Shown here: positions 40,845 through 50,150 of the stretch, one piece after another
Layout of the letters: each line of letters starts with the position of its first letter
Position numbering within the stretch: position 1 is the first letter of the stretch
DNA from: Candidatus Allofournierella pullicola
GTDB taxonomy: Bacteria > Bacillota > Clostridia > Oscillospirales > Ruminococcaceae
DNA: 64,000 bases
Assembly (NCBI GenBank): GCA_019114225.1
Contig: DXFW01000004.1
Location: 62,001-126,000 of the forward strand
Direction: 5' to 3'
Program-made: the position numbers and the translations under genes
The notes under the pieces: generated by a model
Databases searched by the model: none
Told to the model about the DNA's origin: nothing
Seen by the model: only the letters and a program-made list of their open reading frames with translations

Positions 40845-41692
40845 TGCTGCACCTCCTTGGAGCGGGTGGCCCGCAGCTGGACCAGGGCGATGATGACCAC
40901 AACAACGAAGAAGATCACGGCCTTGGCCTGGCCGATGCCCTTCCACTGGGGCCCGGAGCGGGCGTAGAAGGTGTTGTAGATGTTCAGCGCCAGCATTTCG
41001 GTGGCGTGGTTGGGCTCGCCGCCGGTGAGGGAGAGGTTCTGGTCAAACAGCTTGAAGCTGTTGGTCAGGGTCAGGAACAGGCAGATGGTCACGCTGCTCA
41101 TCACCATGGGCAGCTTGATCTTGACAAGGGTCTGCCAGCTGTTGGCGCCGTCGATGGCGGCGGCCTCCAAAAGGTCCGGCGAGACGTTCTGCAGCCCGGC
41201 GATGTAGATGATCATCATATAGCCCACCTGCTGCCAGGCCATCAGGACGATGAGGCCCCAGTAGCCGGCGGAGGTGTTCAGGCCCAGCAGCGGCTGTTCC
41301 ACAATGCTGAGCACGCAGTTGATGAGGATCTGCCAGATGTAGCCCAGCACGATGCCGCCGATGAGGTTGGGCATGAAGAACACCGTGCGGAAAAGGTTGG
41401 TGCCCTTGATGCCCCTTGTGAGCACCAGGGCCACGGCAAAGGCCAGCAGGTTGATGGTGACGGTGCTGACCACGGTGAAGGCCACCGTGAACCAGAACGA
41501 GTGCAGGAAGGTCTCGTCCTTCAGGGCGGTGACATAGTTGGAAATGCCCACCCATTTGGCGTTGTTGACGGTGGTGAACTTGCAGAAGGACAGATAAACG
41601 CCTTCCACAAAGGGGATGATGAAGCCGATGATGAAGGCTGCCAGCGTGGGCAGCACAAAGATGGGGAAATACTTTTTCAGTGTTTTGTTCAT
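40841..41692 (-). CDS. Sugar ABC transporter permease, MalF-like
   Basis: A 283-aa permease with six helices; EAA loop LLEAAAIDGANSWQTLVKIKLPM. The short N-terminus (MNKTLKKYFPIFVLPTLAAF) lacks the extra helices and large P2 loop of E. coli MalF, as is normal in Firmicutes. It lies downstream of the binding protein across an 87-base gap that contains a hairpin. Confidence 0.93.
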   Translation of the reverse strand: MNKTLKKYFPIFVLPTLAAFIIGFIIPFVEGVYLSFCKFTTVNNAKWVGISNYVTALKDETFLHSFWFTVAFTVVSTVTINLLAFAVALVLTRGIKGTNLFRTVFFMPNLIGGIVLGYIWQILINCVLSIVEQPLLGLNTSAGYWGLIVLMAWQQVGYMMIIYIAGLQNVSPDLLEAAAIDGANSWQTLVKIKLPMVMSSVTICLFLTLTNSFKLFDQNLSLTGGEPNHATEMLALNIYNTFYARSGPQWKGIGQAKAVIFFVVVVIIALVQLRATRSKEVQQ

Positions 41693-41730
41693 GCCGCTTG
41701 GTATCCCTCCTTACAATGGGGCCTGTACCG

Positions 41731-41764
41731 AAAAATGGGGGAGCGAGAGGCTCCCCCATTTTTT
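41731..41764 (-). terminator. Intra-operon hairpin between binding protein and permeases
   Basis: AATGGGGGAGC / GCTCCCCCATT stem with a GAGA-type loop, T-rich on both sides, between the solute-binding protein gene and the permeases. It is likely a partial terminator or a 3' stabiliser giving more binding protein than permease. Confidence 0.8.
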
Positions 41765-41779
41765 AGGTCAGTGCAGGGT

Positions 41780-43102
41780 TCAGCCGTTGGCCAGCTGATA
41801 CTCGGCGGCCCAGTTGTCCACGAAAGCGGTGACCACGTCGTCCCAGCTGCCGGTGCCGGCGGCGTAGGCGGTCAGAGCGGTGCCCAGAACGTTCTTCCAC
41901 TCCTCAGAGGGCATGGTGGGGAAGTTCCAGGACACAGGGGTCTTGCCGGCGGCCAGCATTTCGGCGTCCTGCTTCACGAACAGGTTGTTGGATTCCTGAG
42001 CGGTCTTGAAGGGGATGACGAAGCCCATGTCGTTGGCCATGGCGGTGGTGCCTTCCTCGCTGGTGACACACCAGTTGATGAAGTCCAGAGTGGCCTGGAT
42101 GTCTTCCTCAGAAGCCATGTTGTTCACGCACCAGTAGTTCTCGGTGCCGGTGCACAGGCCCTGGTTGGCCTCGTCGCCCACGCCGATGTAGATGGGGATC
42201 ATGGCCAGGTCGTCATCGGTGAACTTGCCTTCGCCGGTCAGGTTGGCATACTCCCAGGAACCGTTCTGGAAGAACACGGCCTCGCCGGCCAGGAACTCGT
42301 TGCGGCTGTCGTCGCCGGTCTTGGCGGCCAGCTCGGTGGGCTCGCAGGTGGAGTTGTTGATGTACAGATCCCAGATGTTCTTGTAGTTGTCCAGGTAGGT
42401 GCCCTTGATGGCGTCGGTGGAGCCAATGCCCTCATCCTCGTACTCGAAGTAGATGGGCAGGTTCGCCAGGTGGGTCTTGAAGCGCCAGTCAGAGGAGCCG
42501 TCCATGCCGGCGCTGGTGAAGGCGGCGAAGCCCAGCTCGTCCTTGCGGGCGGTGATGTCCTCGGCGACCTTCTTCAGGTCCTCAAAGCTCTGGATGTCCT
42601 CCACGGTGTAGCCCGCTTCGGCCAGCAGGGTCTTGTTGACGATCAGGCCGTAGGTCTCGATGACGTAGCTGATACCGTAGACGGTGTCGCCCTCTTTCAG
42701 AGCGTACTCGTCGCTGGTCAGCTGGCTGTAGATGTCGCTGCCGGACAGGTCATAGCAGTAATCCTTCCAGCTGGCCAGACCCACGGGGCCGTTCACCTGG
42801 AACAGGGTGGGGGCGTCGGATTTGCCCATCTCGGCCATCAGGGTGGTCTCGTAGGTGCCGGCGGCGGCGGTGACAACGGTCACGGGCACGCCGGTCTGCT
42901 CGGTGTAGACCTTGGCCAGATCCTGCCACTGCTGATCCTGCTCGGGCTTGAAGTTCAGGTAATAGACCTTGCCGGCGGCAGCGGGGGTGCTGGTGCCGGT
43001 GGAATCGCCGCCGGAGGTGGCGGTGCTGGCGGGGGTGCTGCCGCAGGCGGCCAGGCTCAGAGCCATGGCGCCGGCCAGCACGAGTGCAAGTGCCTTTTTC
43101 AT
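41780..43102 (-). CDS. Sugar ABC transporter solute-binding lipoprotein
   Basis: A 440-aa lipoprotein of the CUT1 binding-protein family (SBP_bac_1). The signal peptide ends with lipobox LAAC (Cys20), followed by a Ser/Thr/Gly-rich linker to about residue 43. Mature-domain hallmarks include TLFQVNGPVGLASWKDY, VYGISYVIETYGLIVNKTLL, FLAGEAVFFQNGSWEYANL and the aromatic-rich ENYWCVNNMASEED. AAAGGAG precedes the ATG. It lies directly downstream of lacI. The ligand is inferred to be an oligo-alpha-glucoside from the malQ gene in the operon, but the sequence itself does not prove it. Confidence 0.92.
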   Translation of the reverse strand: MKKALALVLAGAMALSLAACGSTPASTATSGGDSTGTSTPAAAGKVYYLNFKPEQDQQWQDLAKVYTEQTGVPVTVVTAAAGTYETTLMAEMGKSDAPTLFQVNGPVGLASWKDYCYDLSGSDIYSQLTSDEYALKEGDTVYGISYVIETYGLIVNKTLLAEAGYTVEDIQSFEDLKKVAEDITARKDELGFAAFTSAGMDGSSDWRFKTHLANLPIYFEYEDEGIGSTDAIKGTYLDNYKNIWDLYINNSTCEPTELAAKTGDDSRNEFLAGEAVFFQNGSWEYANLTGEGKFTDDDLAMIPIYIGVGDEANQGLCTGTENYWCVNNMASEEDIQATLDFINWCVTSEEGTTAMANDMGFVIPFKTAQESNNLFVKQDAEMLAAGKTPVSWNFPTMPSEEWKNVLGTALTAYAAGTGSWDDVVTAFVDNWAAEYQLANG

Positions 43103-43150
43103 ATGTGCTCTCCTTTTTCTTTTGCCCCCTTTTTGGGGGGACGGTTTAAA

Positions 43151-43170
43151 ACAAAAGCGGACCTTCCGCT
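43151..43170 (-). terminator. Weak terminator between lacI and the binding protein gene
   Basis: AGCGGA / TCCGCT with a three-base loop followed on the minus strand by TTTTGTTTT. The stem is short, so some read-through into the transporter genes is likely. A second short hairpin (CCCCCC..GGGGGG) sits at about 43127-43140. Confidence 0.55.
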
Positions 43171-43184
43171 CTGCTTACCAAAAA

Positions 43185-44186
43185 TCAGATGGCTCTCACC
43201 GAGCCGCCGGGCGTGGGGGTGGCTTCCAGAAGCACCGTCTGCGCCGGCTGCCGCTTTTCGATGCAGCGCAAAAGCAGCTTGACGCTGGTTTTGGCGATCT
43301 GGGCGGCGGGCTGGACCATGGTGGCCAGCTGAGGGTTGTAAAAGCGGGCCATGGGAATGCCGTCGAAGCCCAGCACCGAAATGTCTCCCGGCACCGAGAG
43401 GCCCGCGTCCAGAATGGCCCGGGCCGCGCCGATGGCGGTGACGTCGCTCATGGCAAACACCGCGCTGGCGTGGCCGCCCTTGTCCAAAAAGGCCTTCATG
43501 GCGGCGTATCCGCCCGCCATGCTGAATTCCGTCTGCACGAACCGCTCCGGGTCGAAGGGAAGGCCGTGGGCCTCAAGGCTGCGGCGCACGCCCTCCAGAC
43601 GCATTTTGCCGGGGCTGGAGCGCTCGGGGTCGGTGCCCAGCACCAGGATGTCCCGGTGGCCCCGCTCCGCCAGAAAATCGATGGCGGCGGCGCCGGCGGC
43701 CCGGTCGTCCACGCCCACCATGGAGAGGTTTTCAAACTGAAGCTCGTCGCTCACGGTGGTGGCCAGCACGCAGGGCAGGTCGATCTTGTCGAACCCTTTG
43801 CGGAAGTTGCGGCTGTCGCCTCCCAGGAAGATGATCCCCCGGGGTTTCAGCTCCCGGCACACCCGCTGGGCGGCGGCCACCTCGTCGGCGGTCTCGCCCA
43901 CATACTCCACAACGCCCTCGTAGCCCGCCTCGCCCACCAGGCGCTGCAGTTCCACCAGCATGTCCGCAAAGAACAGGTTGGAGGTGCCGCGCACGATGAA
44001 GGCCACGCTCTTGGCCTGCTGGCGCTTGAGCTGGCGGGCGTTGGCGTTGGGCACAAAGCCCTTTGCCGCCACGATGGCGGCAATGCGGCGCTTGGCCTCT
44101 TCGCTTACGTCCGGGTGGTCGTTCAGCGCCCGGGAAACGGTGCTGATGGCGTAGCCGCTTTCCCGTGCGATGTCCTTGATGGTCAA
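43185..44186 (-). CDS. LacI-family transcriptional regulator
   Basis: A 333-aa repressor. The N-terminal helix-turn-helix and hinge are classic (MTIKDIARESGYAISTVSRALND, then NANARQLKRQQAKSVAFIV), followed by a periplasmic-binding-protein-like sensor domain (about 60-330) for a sugar. The start is TTG at 44186; no ATG or GTG lies in frame nearby, and translation from TTG gives the canonical N-terminus. A perfect 12-bp palindrome in its own promoter suggests autoregulation, and it probably controls the downstream importer and malQ. Confidence 0.93.
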   Translation of the reverse strand: MTIKDIARESGYAISTVSRALNDHPDVSEEAKRRIAAIVAAKGFVPNANARQLKRQQAKSVAFIVRGTSNLFFADMLVELQRLVGEAGYEGVVEYVGETADEVAAAQRVCRELKPRGIIFLGGDSRNFRKGFDKIDLPCVLATTVSDELQFENLSMVGVDDRAAGAAAIDFLAERGHRDILVLGTDPERSSPGKMRLEGVRRSLEAHGLPFDPERFVQTEFSMAGGYAAMKAFLDKGGHASAVFAMSDVTAIGAARAILDAGLSVPGDISVLGFDGIPMARFYNPQLATMVQPAAQIAKTSVKLLLRCIEKRQPAQTVLLEATPTPGGSVRAI

Positions 44187-44236
44187 ACCGGCTTCGCCCT
44201 CGCTTCCCCCGGCGGAATGTACTGAAAAACGTTGCC

Positions 44237-44287
44237 GGAAACGTTTCCAAGCAAGTTCATTATAGCCCCCCGGCCAACTGTTTGCAA
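44237..44287 (-). promoter_or_regulatory. lacI promoter with LacI-type operator
   Basis: Minus-strand TTGCAA (44282-44287), 17-base spacer, TATAAT (44259-44264). The palindrome GGAAACGTTTCC (44237-44248) follows at the start of transcription and has the central CG pair typical of LacI/CcpA-family sites. Its position would block initiation. Confidence 0.75.
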
Positions 44288-44515
44288 GGCGTTCAAGTCA
44301 TTTTCATCAGTATGCAAGCGCTGCCGGAAAAATTCTTGTGCAAAATGATGCAGAAATGCCCCGAAGGTTGTCATTTTGCTGTAACCATTCCGAAAAAATG
44401 CCCAAGGAAAGACAAAAAATTCTCTTTCCATGGGTCAAAAGCGAAAGCGCGCCCGCCCCGCCCCGGCGTGGCCAAAGCCCTGCGCCGGCCTGTTCTGCCC
44501 GCGCTTTTGGGGCGG
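44288..44515. other. Intergenic region without a recognised feature
   Basis: About 230 bases between the lacI promoter and the next terminator. No supported gene, repeat or promoter was seen. The open frames that cross it run into the antisense of the beta-helix gene. Confidence 0.5.
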
Positions 44516-44559
44516 GCAAAACAAACCGAGGCCCCGATACGCAAGGTATCGGGGCCTCG
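44516..44559 (-). terminator. Terminator of the beta-helix surface protein gene
   Basis: CGAGGCCCCGATAC / GTATCGGGGCCTCG with a five-base loop; the minus strand continues with GTTTGTTTTG. Confidence 0.85.
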
Positions 44560-44596
44560 GGATCAAGTCTGTTCAAAACCTTCCGGCAAAAGGGGG

Positions 44597-47380
44597 TCAC
44601 CGGCGCCATTTGTCCTGCCGGCCGGAGAGGATGAGCTGGCCCAGCAGGAAGAGGAACACCAGCAGCACCACCGCCACGCCGGCAATGGTGAGGGGAAGCA
44701 CCAGCTGCAGCCGGTCATCCTCCGGCAGCGAATAGGAGGGGCGCTGGGGCGGCACGGGCAGCAGGGAGGGGTCGTAGGCGATGGCGTATTTGGAGAAGTG
44801 GCCGGTGGTGAAGGTCACCTCATCGGTCACCGGGTTGTAGCGGGTGTCGCAGGGGGTGACGCCGCCCTCCTCGTCCAGATACCAGACCACCACACACTCG
44901 GGGCTCAGGCCCAGTTCCAGGTCGTAAGGCAGGGTGACGCTGGCGCTGCCGCCGCCGAAATCGGAGATGGCGCCATCGCCGCTTTGCAGGGTGAGCTCCG
45001 TCACCGGGAACTCGCCGGCCGCTTCGGCCTGGGCGGGGGTCATGTCGTCCGCAGGCACCGGACTCACCGTCAGCACCACCTGCTCGGCGGCCTGCTCCAC
45101 GATGGAGGAAAGGGCGCCGGAATCAAAGGTGACCCGGGCCACCTGGCTGGCCACGGTGAAGGAAGCCCCTTCCTGTTCCGCAAGGGCGGCCAGCGCCCCG
45201 GCGGGCAGGCTGACCTGTACGGCGCTGGCGTCGGCCGTGTCCAGATCCAGGGTGACGGCGGGGCTTTCGCCCTCCGCTGCCCGGGAAATGGCCTGCTTCA
45301 CCGCGTCCGCAAGGGTCTTGTGGTTCACTTCGGCCACGGCTGTTCCGTCCTCCAGACTGGTCTCTACCGAGGCGGTCACCGGGCCCTCGCCGGTGGGCGC
45401 GGGAGCGGTGCTGGGCCGGGGAGTGGGGACGGCGGCGGTGGGCCGGGGCGAGACGGTGGGCGCGGGGGTGTCCTCGGGCCCGGGAACGGCCGTGGGGAAC
45501 GGCGTGGGAGAAGGCGTGGGGGACGGGGTGGGCGAGGGCGTGAGAGAGGGCGTGGGAGAGGGGGTGGAGGAGGGCACAGGCGTGGGCTCGGGCGCAAAGC
45601 CGTAGCTGCGGTCGCCGGTGCGCACCAGGCCGGCCGCCTCCGCGCCCGAAACGGTGACGCGGTCCAGGTCTCCGTCCAGCCGGATCACGTCCAGCCCGCC
45701 GGCGGTCTGCCCGGTCATGGAAACGCAGGCCCCTTCGGCAAACGCCAGGCTGGCGCTGCCCTGCCGCGGGTCGGCGTTGATCCCGTACCAGGAGGCTTCG
45801 CCCACCTTCAGGTCCAGCCGCCCCTCGATCACGGCCTGAGAGGCGCTCACCGTCAGCGGTGCGCCCTTCCAGGCGCCGGTATGGTCCAGGGTCAGGTCTT
45901 TCAGCACCGCGCCGTCCGCTTCAAACAGGTTCACGCAGTGCTTGTTGACGGCGGCGGCCTTTACCGTGCCGTTCATTATGGTCACATCGTCGGCGCTGAC
46001 GTTGATCAGATGAGCGTCGTTGCGCCCTTCGGCGTCGTCAAAGGCAAAATCCGAGGCGGCAGTGAGGGTGTGGCCGTTCAGATCCAGCGTCGTGCCTTCC
46101 ACATCCAGGTCCATCATCCGCTCCAGCGCCGCGTCGTCCAGCAGGGTGAGGGTCTTGTCGGCGGCAGAGGGCAGGGCGGCCAGGGCCTCTTCCAGGGTAT
46201 AATAGTCCTTACCGTCCACCGAGGCGGCCGCGGTCTTGTCCACTACGGTGTAGGTGCCGTCGCCGTTGTCCCGCAGGCGGTGGCCCTGCTCCAGATACCG
46301 CTCGTCCACCTTGCGGTCAAAAACGCCGCCGGAAAGGAAAAGCGCCGCGTTGCCGCCGATGTTCAGTCCGCCGGAAAAGCGGCCGCCGGTCACACGAATG
46401 ACAAAGGGCCCGCCGCCGTTTGCGCTGTCTGCCTGCAAAACGCTGCCCGAGCCGGAAAATTCACTGTCCAGAATGTGGATGGTGCCGCCGGAAGCGCCCA
46501 CACGGGCCGCGGTGACGCCGGAGCAACTGCCGCTGTTCACCGTGGCGGTGCCCCGGCCGGAGACGGTGAGGGCGCTGCCGCCTTCACCGGCCTGGGTGAA
46601 GGTGCAGCCGGTCAGCTCCAGAAGCCCGCCGTCCGCCCAAAGGCAGGTCCCGCTCTGCACATCAACGGTCACGTTTTTCATGGAGCAGATGGAATTTTCG
46701 GAAATTGTGACCGCCGAGGCACACTGACCCGCGGAGAGAGACACGCCATCCATGTCGATCAGCCCGCTGTCCTGGCTCAGCACGCAGGCCCCGGTGGAGG
46801 CCAGCTCGCCGCCGGTGATGTTGGCGAGGCCGGCGCCCTGCACCGCAAGGCAGAGGGCGGCGTTGCCGCTTTCCGACCAGCCGACGGCCTCCAGCCTGCC
46901 GTCCGTCATTTCAAAAATGCCTTCGTTCCACACGGCGGCCGCGCCGCTGTCGGCGTCGATGGAGGAGATGGTCCCGCTGCGCAGGCGCAGCGTCCCGTAG
47001 TTCTTGACCCCCCGGGAGGCGATCATGCCCGCGGCGCCGGGGGAAGTGTCGCATATGGTGAAAGTTCCGTTGTTTTCAAAAAGATAAATGTTGCGCCCAA
47101 AGTAGGCAGAGGGCGCCGACATTTCGTGACCGTTCAGATCGAGGGTGACGTCCCACCCCTCGGGAATGGCCAGGGTGCCCTTTACCTCGGCGTCCTGCAG
47201 GAGCACAATGGTCACAGCGGTGCCAGAGGCCGCCTGGTCGGCGGCCTCCATCAGCGCTGCGTCCAGATCGGCGCAGGGTGTTCCGTTCACCGTGGCAAAT
47301 TCCCCTTCTGCCGCTGTAACGGGCAGGGCTGCCAGCAGCATGGCCAGCGCCAGCAAAAGGGAGAAAACGGTCCGTTTCAT
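44597..47380 (-). CDS. Large surface protein with beta-helix-like repeats and C-terminal anchor
   Basis: A 927-aa exported protein. Signal peptide 1-24 ([20 protein letters not shown]). Residues about 30-590 are made of short imperfect repeats rich in N/G/T/V turns (for example [32 protein letters not shown]), typical of right-handed parallel beta-helix/pectate-lyase-like folds. A (Pro-Ser/Thr)n linker follows at about 605-690, then a beta domain and a C-terminal transmembrane helix ([21 protein letters not shown]) with a basic tail. No LPxTG motif. No catalytic residues are recognisable, so adhesion or glycan binding is more likely than cleavage. Divergent from an XRE regulator gene. ATG at 47380 with GGAGGGAG upstream. 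Confidence 0.8.
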   Translation of the reverse strand: MKRTVFSLLLALAMLLAALPVTAAEGEFATVNGTPCADLDAALMEAADQAASGTAVTIVLLQDAEVKGTLAIPEGWDVTLDLNGHEMSAPSAYFGRNIYLFENNGTFTICDTSPGAAGMIASRGVKNYGTLRLRSGTISSIDADSGAAAVWNEGIFEMTDGRLEAVGWSESGNAALCLAVQGAGLANITGGELASTGACVLSQDSGLIDMDGVSLSAGQCASAVTISENSICSMKNVTVDVQSGTCLWADGGLLELTGCTFTQAGEGGSALTVSGRGTATVNSGSCSGVTAARVGASGGTIHILDSEFSGSGSVLQADSANGGGPFVIRVTGGRFSGGLNIGGNAALFLSGGVFDRKVDERYLEQGHRLRDNGDGTYTVVDKTAAASVDGKDYYTLEEALAALPSAADKTLTLLDDAALERMMDLDVEGTTLDLNGHTLTAASDFAFDDAEGRNDAHLINVSADDVTIMNGTVKAAAVNKHCVNLFEADGAVLKDLTLDHTGAWKGAPLTVSASQAVIEGRLDLKVGEASWYGINADPRQGSASLAFAEGACVSMTGQTAGGLDVIRLDGDLDRVTVSGAEAAGLVRTGDRSYGFAPEPTPVPSSTPSPTPSLTPSPTPSPTPSPTPFPTAVPGPEDTPAPTVSPRPTAAVPTPRPSTAPAPTGEGPVTASVETSLEDGTAVAEVNHKTLADAVKQAISRAAEGESPAVTLDLDTADASAVQVSLPAGALAALAEQEGASFTVASQVARVTFDSGALSSIVEQAAEQVVLTVSPVPADDMTPAQAEAAGEFPVTELTLQSGDGAISDFGGGSASVTLPYDLELGLSPECVVVWYLDEEGGVTPCDTRYNPVTDEVTFTTGHFSKYAIAYDPSLLPVPPQRPSYSLPEDDRLQLVLPLTIAGVAVVLLVFLFLLGQLILSGRQDKWRR

Positions 47381-47441
47381 CGCTCCCTCCATCTTGTGTT
47401 TGCGGGATTCGAATACACAAAAAATGTATGCATTCGTAAAA

Positions 47442-47470
47442 ATTATACACAGCAAAATTGCGCATTTCAA
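47442..47470 (-). promoter_or_regulatory. Promoter of the beta-helix surface protein gene
   Basis: Minus-strand TTGAAA (47465-47470), 17-base spacer, TATAAT (47442-47447). The -35 overlaps one copy of the TTGCGCATT repeat. Confidence 0.7.
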
Positions 47471-47530
47471 GCAAAAAAACAGAATAATGATATGTTTTTC
47501 CAAAAGATAACAATTTTTTTGCGCATTCCA
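47458..47530 (+). repeat. Direct repeat in the divergent AT-rich promoter region
   Basis: TTGCGCATTTCA (47458-47469) and TTGCGCATTCCA (47519-47530) match at 11 of 12 bases and lie 61 bases apart, about six helical turns. One copy covers the -35 of the surface protein gene, and the other lies just before the ribosome site of the XRE gene. They are candidate regulator sites. Confidence 0.55.
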
Positions 47531-47552
47531 CACGGAAAAAGGAGGAAAAAAT

Positions 47553-47867
47553 ATGCGGGGCGACCGTTTGGCGGAACTGAGGAAGGACGCCGGCCTGACC
47601 CAGAGGCAATTTGCGCAGCAGCTGCACGTTTCGCTGAACACGGTGTCCGGCTGGGAACGCGACCTTGCCGACCCGGATGACGAGACCAAGATCCTGCTGG
47701 CGCAGCGGTTCGGCGTGTCGGTGGATTATCTGATGGGCCTCTCGGACCGGCCCAAGGTCACACCGCACCAGAAAGCAGCTCTCTTTTATGTAAAGGATCT
47801 GCCGCCTGCCGCCGAGCGGGAACTGGAAGAGTTTTTGCAGCAGCTGAAACGGAAATACCGCCTGTAA
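47553..47867 (+). CDS. XRE-family DNA-binding protein
   Basis: A 104-aa protein with an N-terminal Cro/CI helix-turn-helix: [58 protein letters not shown]'s core spans about 6-62. A short C-terminal helical tail (about 75-104, [15 protein letters not shown]) may dimerise. AAAAAGGAGG precedes the ATG. It is divergent from the surface protein gene and probably regulates it and itself; the direct repeats between them are the likely sites. It could also be a stand-alone regulator. Confidence 0.9.
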   Translation: MRGDRLAELRKDAGLTQRQFAQQLHVSLNTVSGWERDLADPDDETKILLAQRFGVSVDYLMGLSDRPKVTPHQKAALFYVKDLPPAAERELEEFLQQLKRKYRL

Positions 47868-47881
47868 GGGGCGGAACGGCC

Positions 47882-47910
47882 TGTACAACGGCGCGCGGGG
47901 GGCGTATAAT
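47882..47910 (+). promoter_or_regulatory. Probable promoter of the lipoprotein gene
   Basis: TATAAT at 47905-47910 with a weak TGTACA -35 (47882-47887) at 17 bases, 50 bases upstream of the start codon. Confidence 0.55.
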
Positions 47911-47960
47911 GAAAAAAAGCCCGGCTCCGGCACCGGGCGCAAAAGAAAGAGGGAACGAAC

Positions 47961-48584
47961 ATGAAAAAGGCAATCCTTGGTATTTGCGCGGTGACGCTGG
48001 CCCTTGCGCTGGCAGCCTGCACAAGCGCACCGGCTTCCGGGTCCGCGCCCGCTTCCCAGCCCGCGACGGCCTCTCAGCCGGCTTCCGAGCCCGCCTCCGA
48101 GCCCGTGTCCCAGCCTGCCTCGGAGCCCGCGTCCGACGCGGCGGACTACGCCGCCTACACCCTGCAGTTCGATGTGCCCGGGGACTTTGCTCAGCTGGAA
48201 GAGCTCCCCGAGGGCGTGAGCGCCATGTTCCAGGCTGCGGACGGCTCCAGCCTCAACCTGGTCATCTATGAGAACGACGGCTCCCTGGCCTCCGATGTGA
48301 CCCAGGAGACCATGGTCGCCCTGCTGGAGGACGCCTTCGCCCAGCAGCTGGGCACCGAGGTGCCACTGGAGAACGTGGCCTTTGAAACCGGCAAGCTGGG
48401 AGACGTCTGCCCCTACTACCGGCTGGGTTTCACCATCAATCTGAACGGTGTGACCATGAACCAGACCGCGGTGGGCGTCAATGCCGACCGGGCCTACACC
48501 TTCACCTACACCGACATGACCGGCGGCGACTGGGCCCAGGCTTTTGAGGATTCCATCGCTTCCATCACTCCGGTGTCCCAGTAA
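47961..48584 (+). CDS. Lipoprotein of unknown function
   Basis: A 207-aa lipoprotein: signal peptide with lipobox LAAC (Cys20), a Pro/Ser/Ala/Glu repeat linker (about 22-58), then a compact domain of about 145 residues beginning AAYTLQFDVPGDFAQLEELP. The domain contains LNLVIYENDGSLASDVTQE and MTGGDWAQAFEDSIASI near the end. The overall pattern (an amphipathic helix pair after a sheet, 'W...f..si.si') recalls PsbP/DUF1795-type lipoproteins but the match is weak. AAAGAGGGAACGAAC precedes the ATG. Has its own promoter and terminator. Confidence 0.75.
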   Translation: MKKAILGICAVTLALALAACTSAPASGSAPASQPATASQPASEPASEPVSQPASEPASDAADYAAYTLQFDVPGDFAQLEELPEGVSAMFQAADGSSLNLVIYENDGSLASDVTQETMVALLEDAFAQQLGTEVPLENVAFETGKLGDVCPYYRLGFTINLNGVTMNQTAVGVNADRAYTFTYTDMTGGDWAQAFEDSIASITPVSQ

Positions 48585-48593
48585 AAAAACAGA

Positions 48594-48634
48594 CAAAAGC
48601 GGCGGCCCTGAAAACGCAGGGCCGCCGCTTTTCT
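48594..48634. terminator. Bidirectional terminator
   Basis: GCGGCGGCCCTG / CAGGGCCGCCGC with an AAAACG loop, As to the left and Ts to the right, between the lipoprotein and convergent asnS genes. Confidence 0.9.
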
Positions 48635-48653
48635 GTTTTTGGGGAGCCGCGGC

Positions 48654-50039
48654 TCAGAAGCCGCCGGCGGTGCGAGGGTAGGGGATGACGTCCCGGATGT
48701 TGGGAATGCCGGTGAGGTACATGATGAGCCGCTCGAACCCGAGACCGTAGCCCGCGTGCTTCACGCTGCCGAAGCGCCGCAGGTCCAGGTACTCCTTGTA
48801 GTCGGCCATGTTCATGCCCAGGTCCTTCATCTTGGCTTCCAGCAGGTCCAGCCGCTCCTCACGCTGGCTGCCGCCCACCAGCTCGCCCACGCCGGGCACC
48901 AGCATGTCGGCGGCGGCCACGGTGCGGCCGTCGTCGTTGGCGCGCATGTAGAAGCTCTTGATGGCGGCGGGGTAGTCGGTGACGAACACCGGCTTGTGAT
49001 ACACCTGCTCGGTGAGATAGCGCTCGTGCTCGGTCTGCAGGTCGGTGCCCCACTCCACCTTGTACTGGAACTGGTCGTTGTGCTTTTCCAGGATCTCCAC
49101 CGCCTCGGTGTAGCTCACGCGGGCAAAGTCCGCGTTCACCAGGGCGGTCAGACGCTCCAAGAGGCCCTTGTCGAAGAACTGGTTGAAGAAAGCCAGCTCG
49201 TCGGGGCACTGTTCCAGCACATAGCCGATGACGTACTTCACCATGGCCTCGGCGTTGTCCATGTAATCATTCAGGTCCGCGAAGGCCATCTCCGGCTCGA
49301 TCATCCAGAACTCCGCCGCGTGGCGCGGGGTGTTGGAGTTCTCCGCCCGGAAGGTGGGGCCGAAGGTGTAGATGTTGCCGAAGGCCATGGCCATGGCCTC
49401 GCCCTCCAGCTGGCCGGACACCGTCAGGTTGGTGGGACGGCCGAAGAAGTCCTTGGTGCAGTCCACCTTGCCGTCCTCAGTGAGGGGCAGGTCGTTCAGG
49501 TCCAGGGTGGTCACACGGAACATCTCGCCCGCGCCCTCACAGTCGGAGCCGGTGATGAGGGGAGTGTGCACGTAGACGAAGCCCTGCTCCTGGAAGAAGC
49601 GGTGGATGGCGTAGGCCGCGGTGCTGCGCACCCGGAAAGCCGCCGCGAAGGTGTTGGTGCGGGGGCGCAGATGGGGCATGGTGCGCAGAAACTCCACCGT
49701 GTGGCGCTTTTTCTGCAGGGGATACTCCGGCGGGCAGACGCCCAGCAGCTCCACGCTGTCGGCGTTGATCTCCAGCGGCTGCTTTGCGCCGGGGGTCAGA
49801 ACCACGCGGCCCACCACGCGCATGCTGGTGCCCACGCCGGCCTTGGCCACGTCCTTGTAGTTTTCCAGCTTGGCGGCCTCGAACACCACCTGCAGGTTCT
49901 TGAAGCTGGAGCCGTCGCTCAGCTCAATGAAGCCGATGTTTTTCGAGTCCCGCACGGTCTTGGCCCAGCCGCAAACGGTCACCACAGCGCCGTCGGCGGG
50001 GGGGCAGGAAAGCAGGTTCTTGATGATAATGCGTTCCAT
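48654..50039 (-). CDS. asnS: Asparaginyl-tRNA synthetase
   Basis: A 461-aa class IIb synthetase charging tRNA-Asn. An N-terminal OB-fold anticodon-binding domain (about 1-110: [21 protein letters not shown]) precedes the catalytic domain with motif 1 ([16 protein letters not shown]), motif 2 ([25 protein letters not shown]) and motif 3 ([16 protein letters not shown]). The ATG at 50039 follows AAAGGAGAGG. It is regulated by a T-box leader with an Asn specifier. It is monocistronic. Confidence 0.97.
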   Translation of the reverse strand: MERIIIKNLLSCPPADGAVVTVCGWAKTVRDSKNIGFIELSDGSSFKNLQVVFEAAKLENYKDVAKAGVGTSMRVVGRVVLTPGAKQPLEINADSVELLGVCPPEYPLQKKRHTVEFLRTMPHLRPRTNTFAAAFRVRSTAAYAIHRFFQEQGFVYVHTPLITGSDCEGAGEMFRVTTLDLNDLPLTEDGKVDCTKDFFGRPTNLTVSGQLEGEAMAMAFGNIYTFGPTFRAENSNTPRHAAEFWMIEPEMAFADLNDYMDNAEAMVKYVIGYVLEQCPDELAFFNQFFDKGLLERLTALVNADFARVSYTEAVEILEKHNDQFQYKVEWGTDLQTEHERYLTEQVYHKPVFVTDYPAAIKSFYMRANDDGRTVAAADMLVPGVGELVGGSQREERLDLLEAKMKDLGMNMADYKEYLDLRRFGSVKHAGYGLGFERLIMYLTGIPNIRDVIPYPRTAGGF

Positions 50040-50095
50040 TGTTCCCTCTCCTTTTTTATAAAGGTGTGTTCCCGTTTGCTTTGCGGTGAAACGGT

Positions 50096-50150
50096 AAAAA
50101 AAGACCGGCAGCCGGATTCGTCCCTTTGCATTAGGACGAATCGCTGCCGG
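50096..50150 (-). terminator. T-box terminator hairpin
   Basis: CCGGCAGC..GATTCGTCC / GGACGAATC..GCTGCCGG stem with a ten-base loop, followed on the minus strand by seven Ts (50096-50102). It competes with the antiterminator that uses the T-box sequence. Confidence 0.9.

Noticed and set aside
40844..43282. Very long plus-strand frame (812 codons) opposite the sugar transporter genes
   Set aside because: The protein would be Gly/Val/His-rich low-complexity sequence with no family pattern, and the minus-strand permeases and binding protein are certain.
45370..45600. Possible CRISPR or tandem-repeat array
   Set aside because: The repeated GGGxGTGGG pattern is the codon-level repeat of a Pro-Thr/Ser linker, without constant repeats and unique spacers.
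44282..47680. Plus-strand frame of 1132 codons opposite the beta-helix gene
   Set aside because: Antisense to a gene with a signal peptide, a stalk and a C-terminal anchor. The apparent repeats are the complement of the Pro-Ser/Thr linker.
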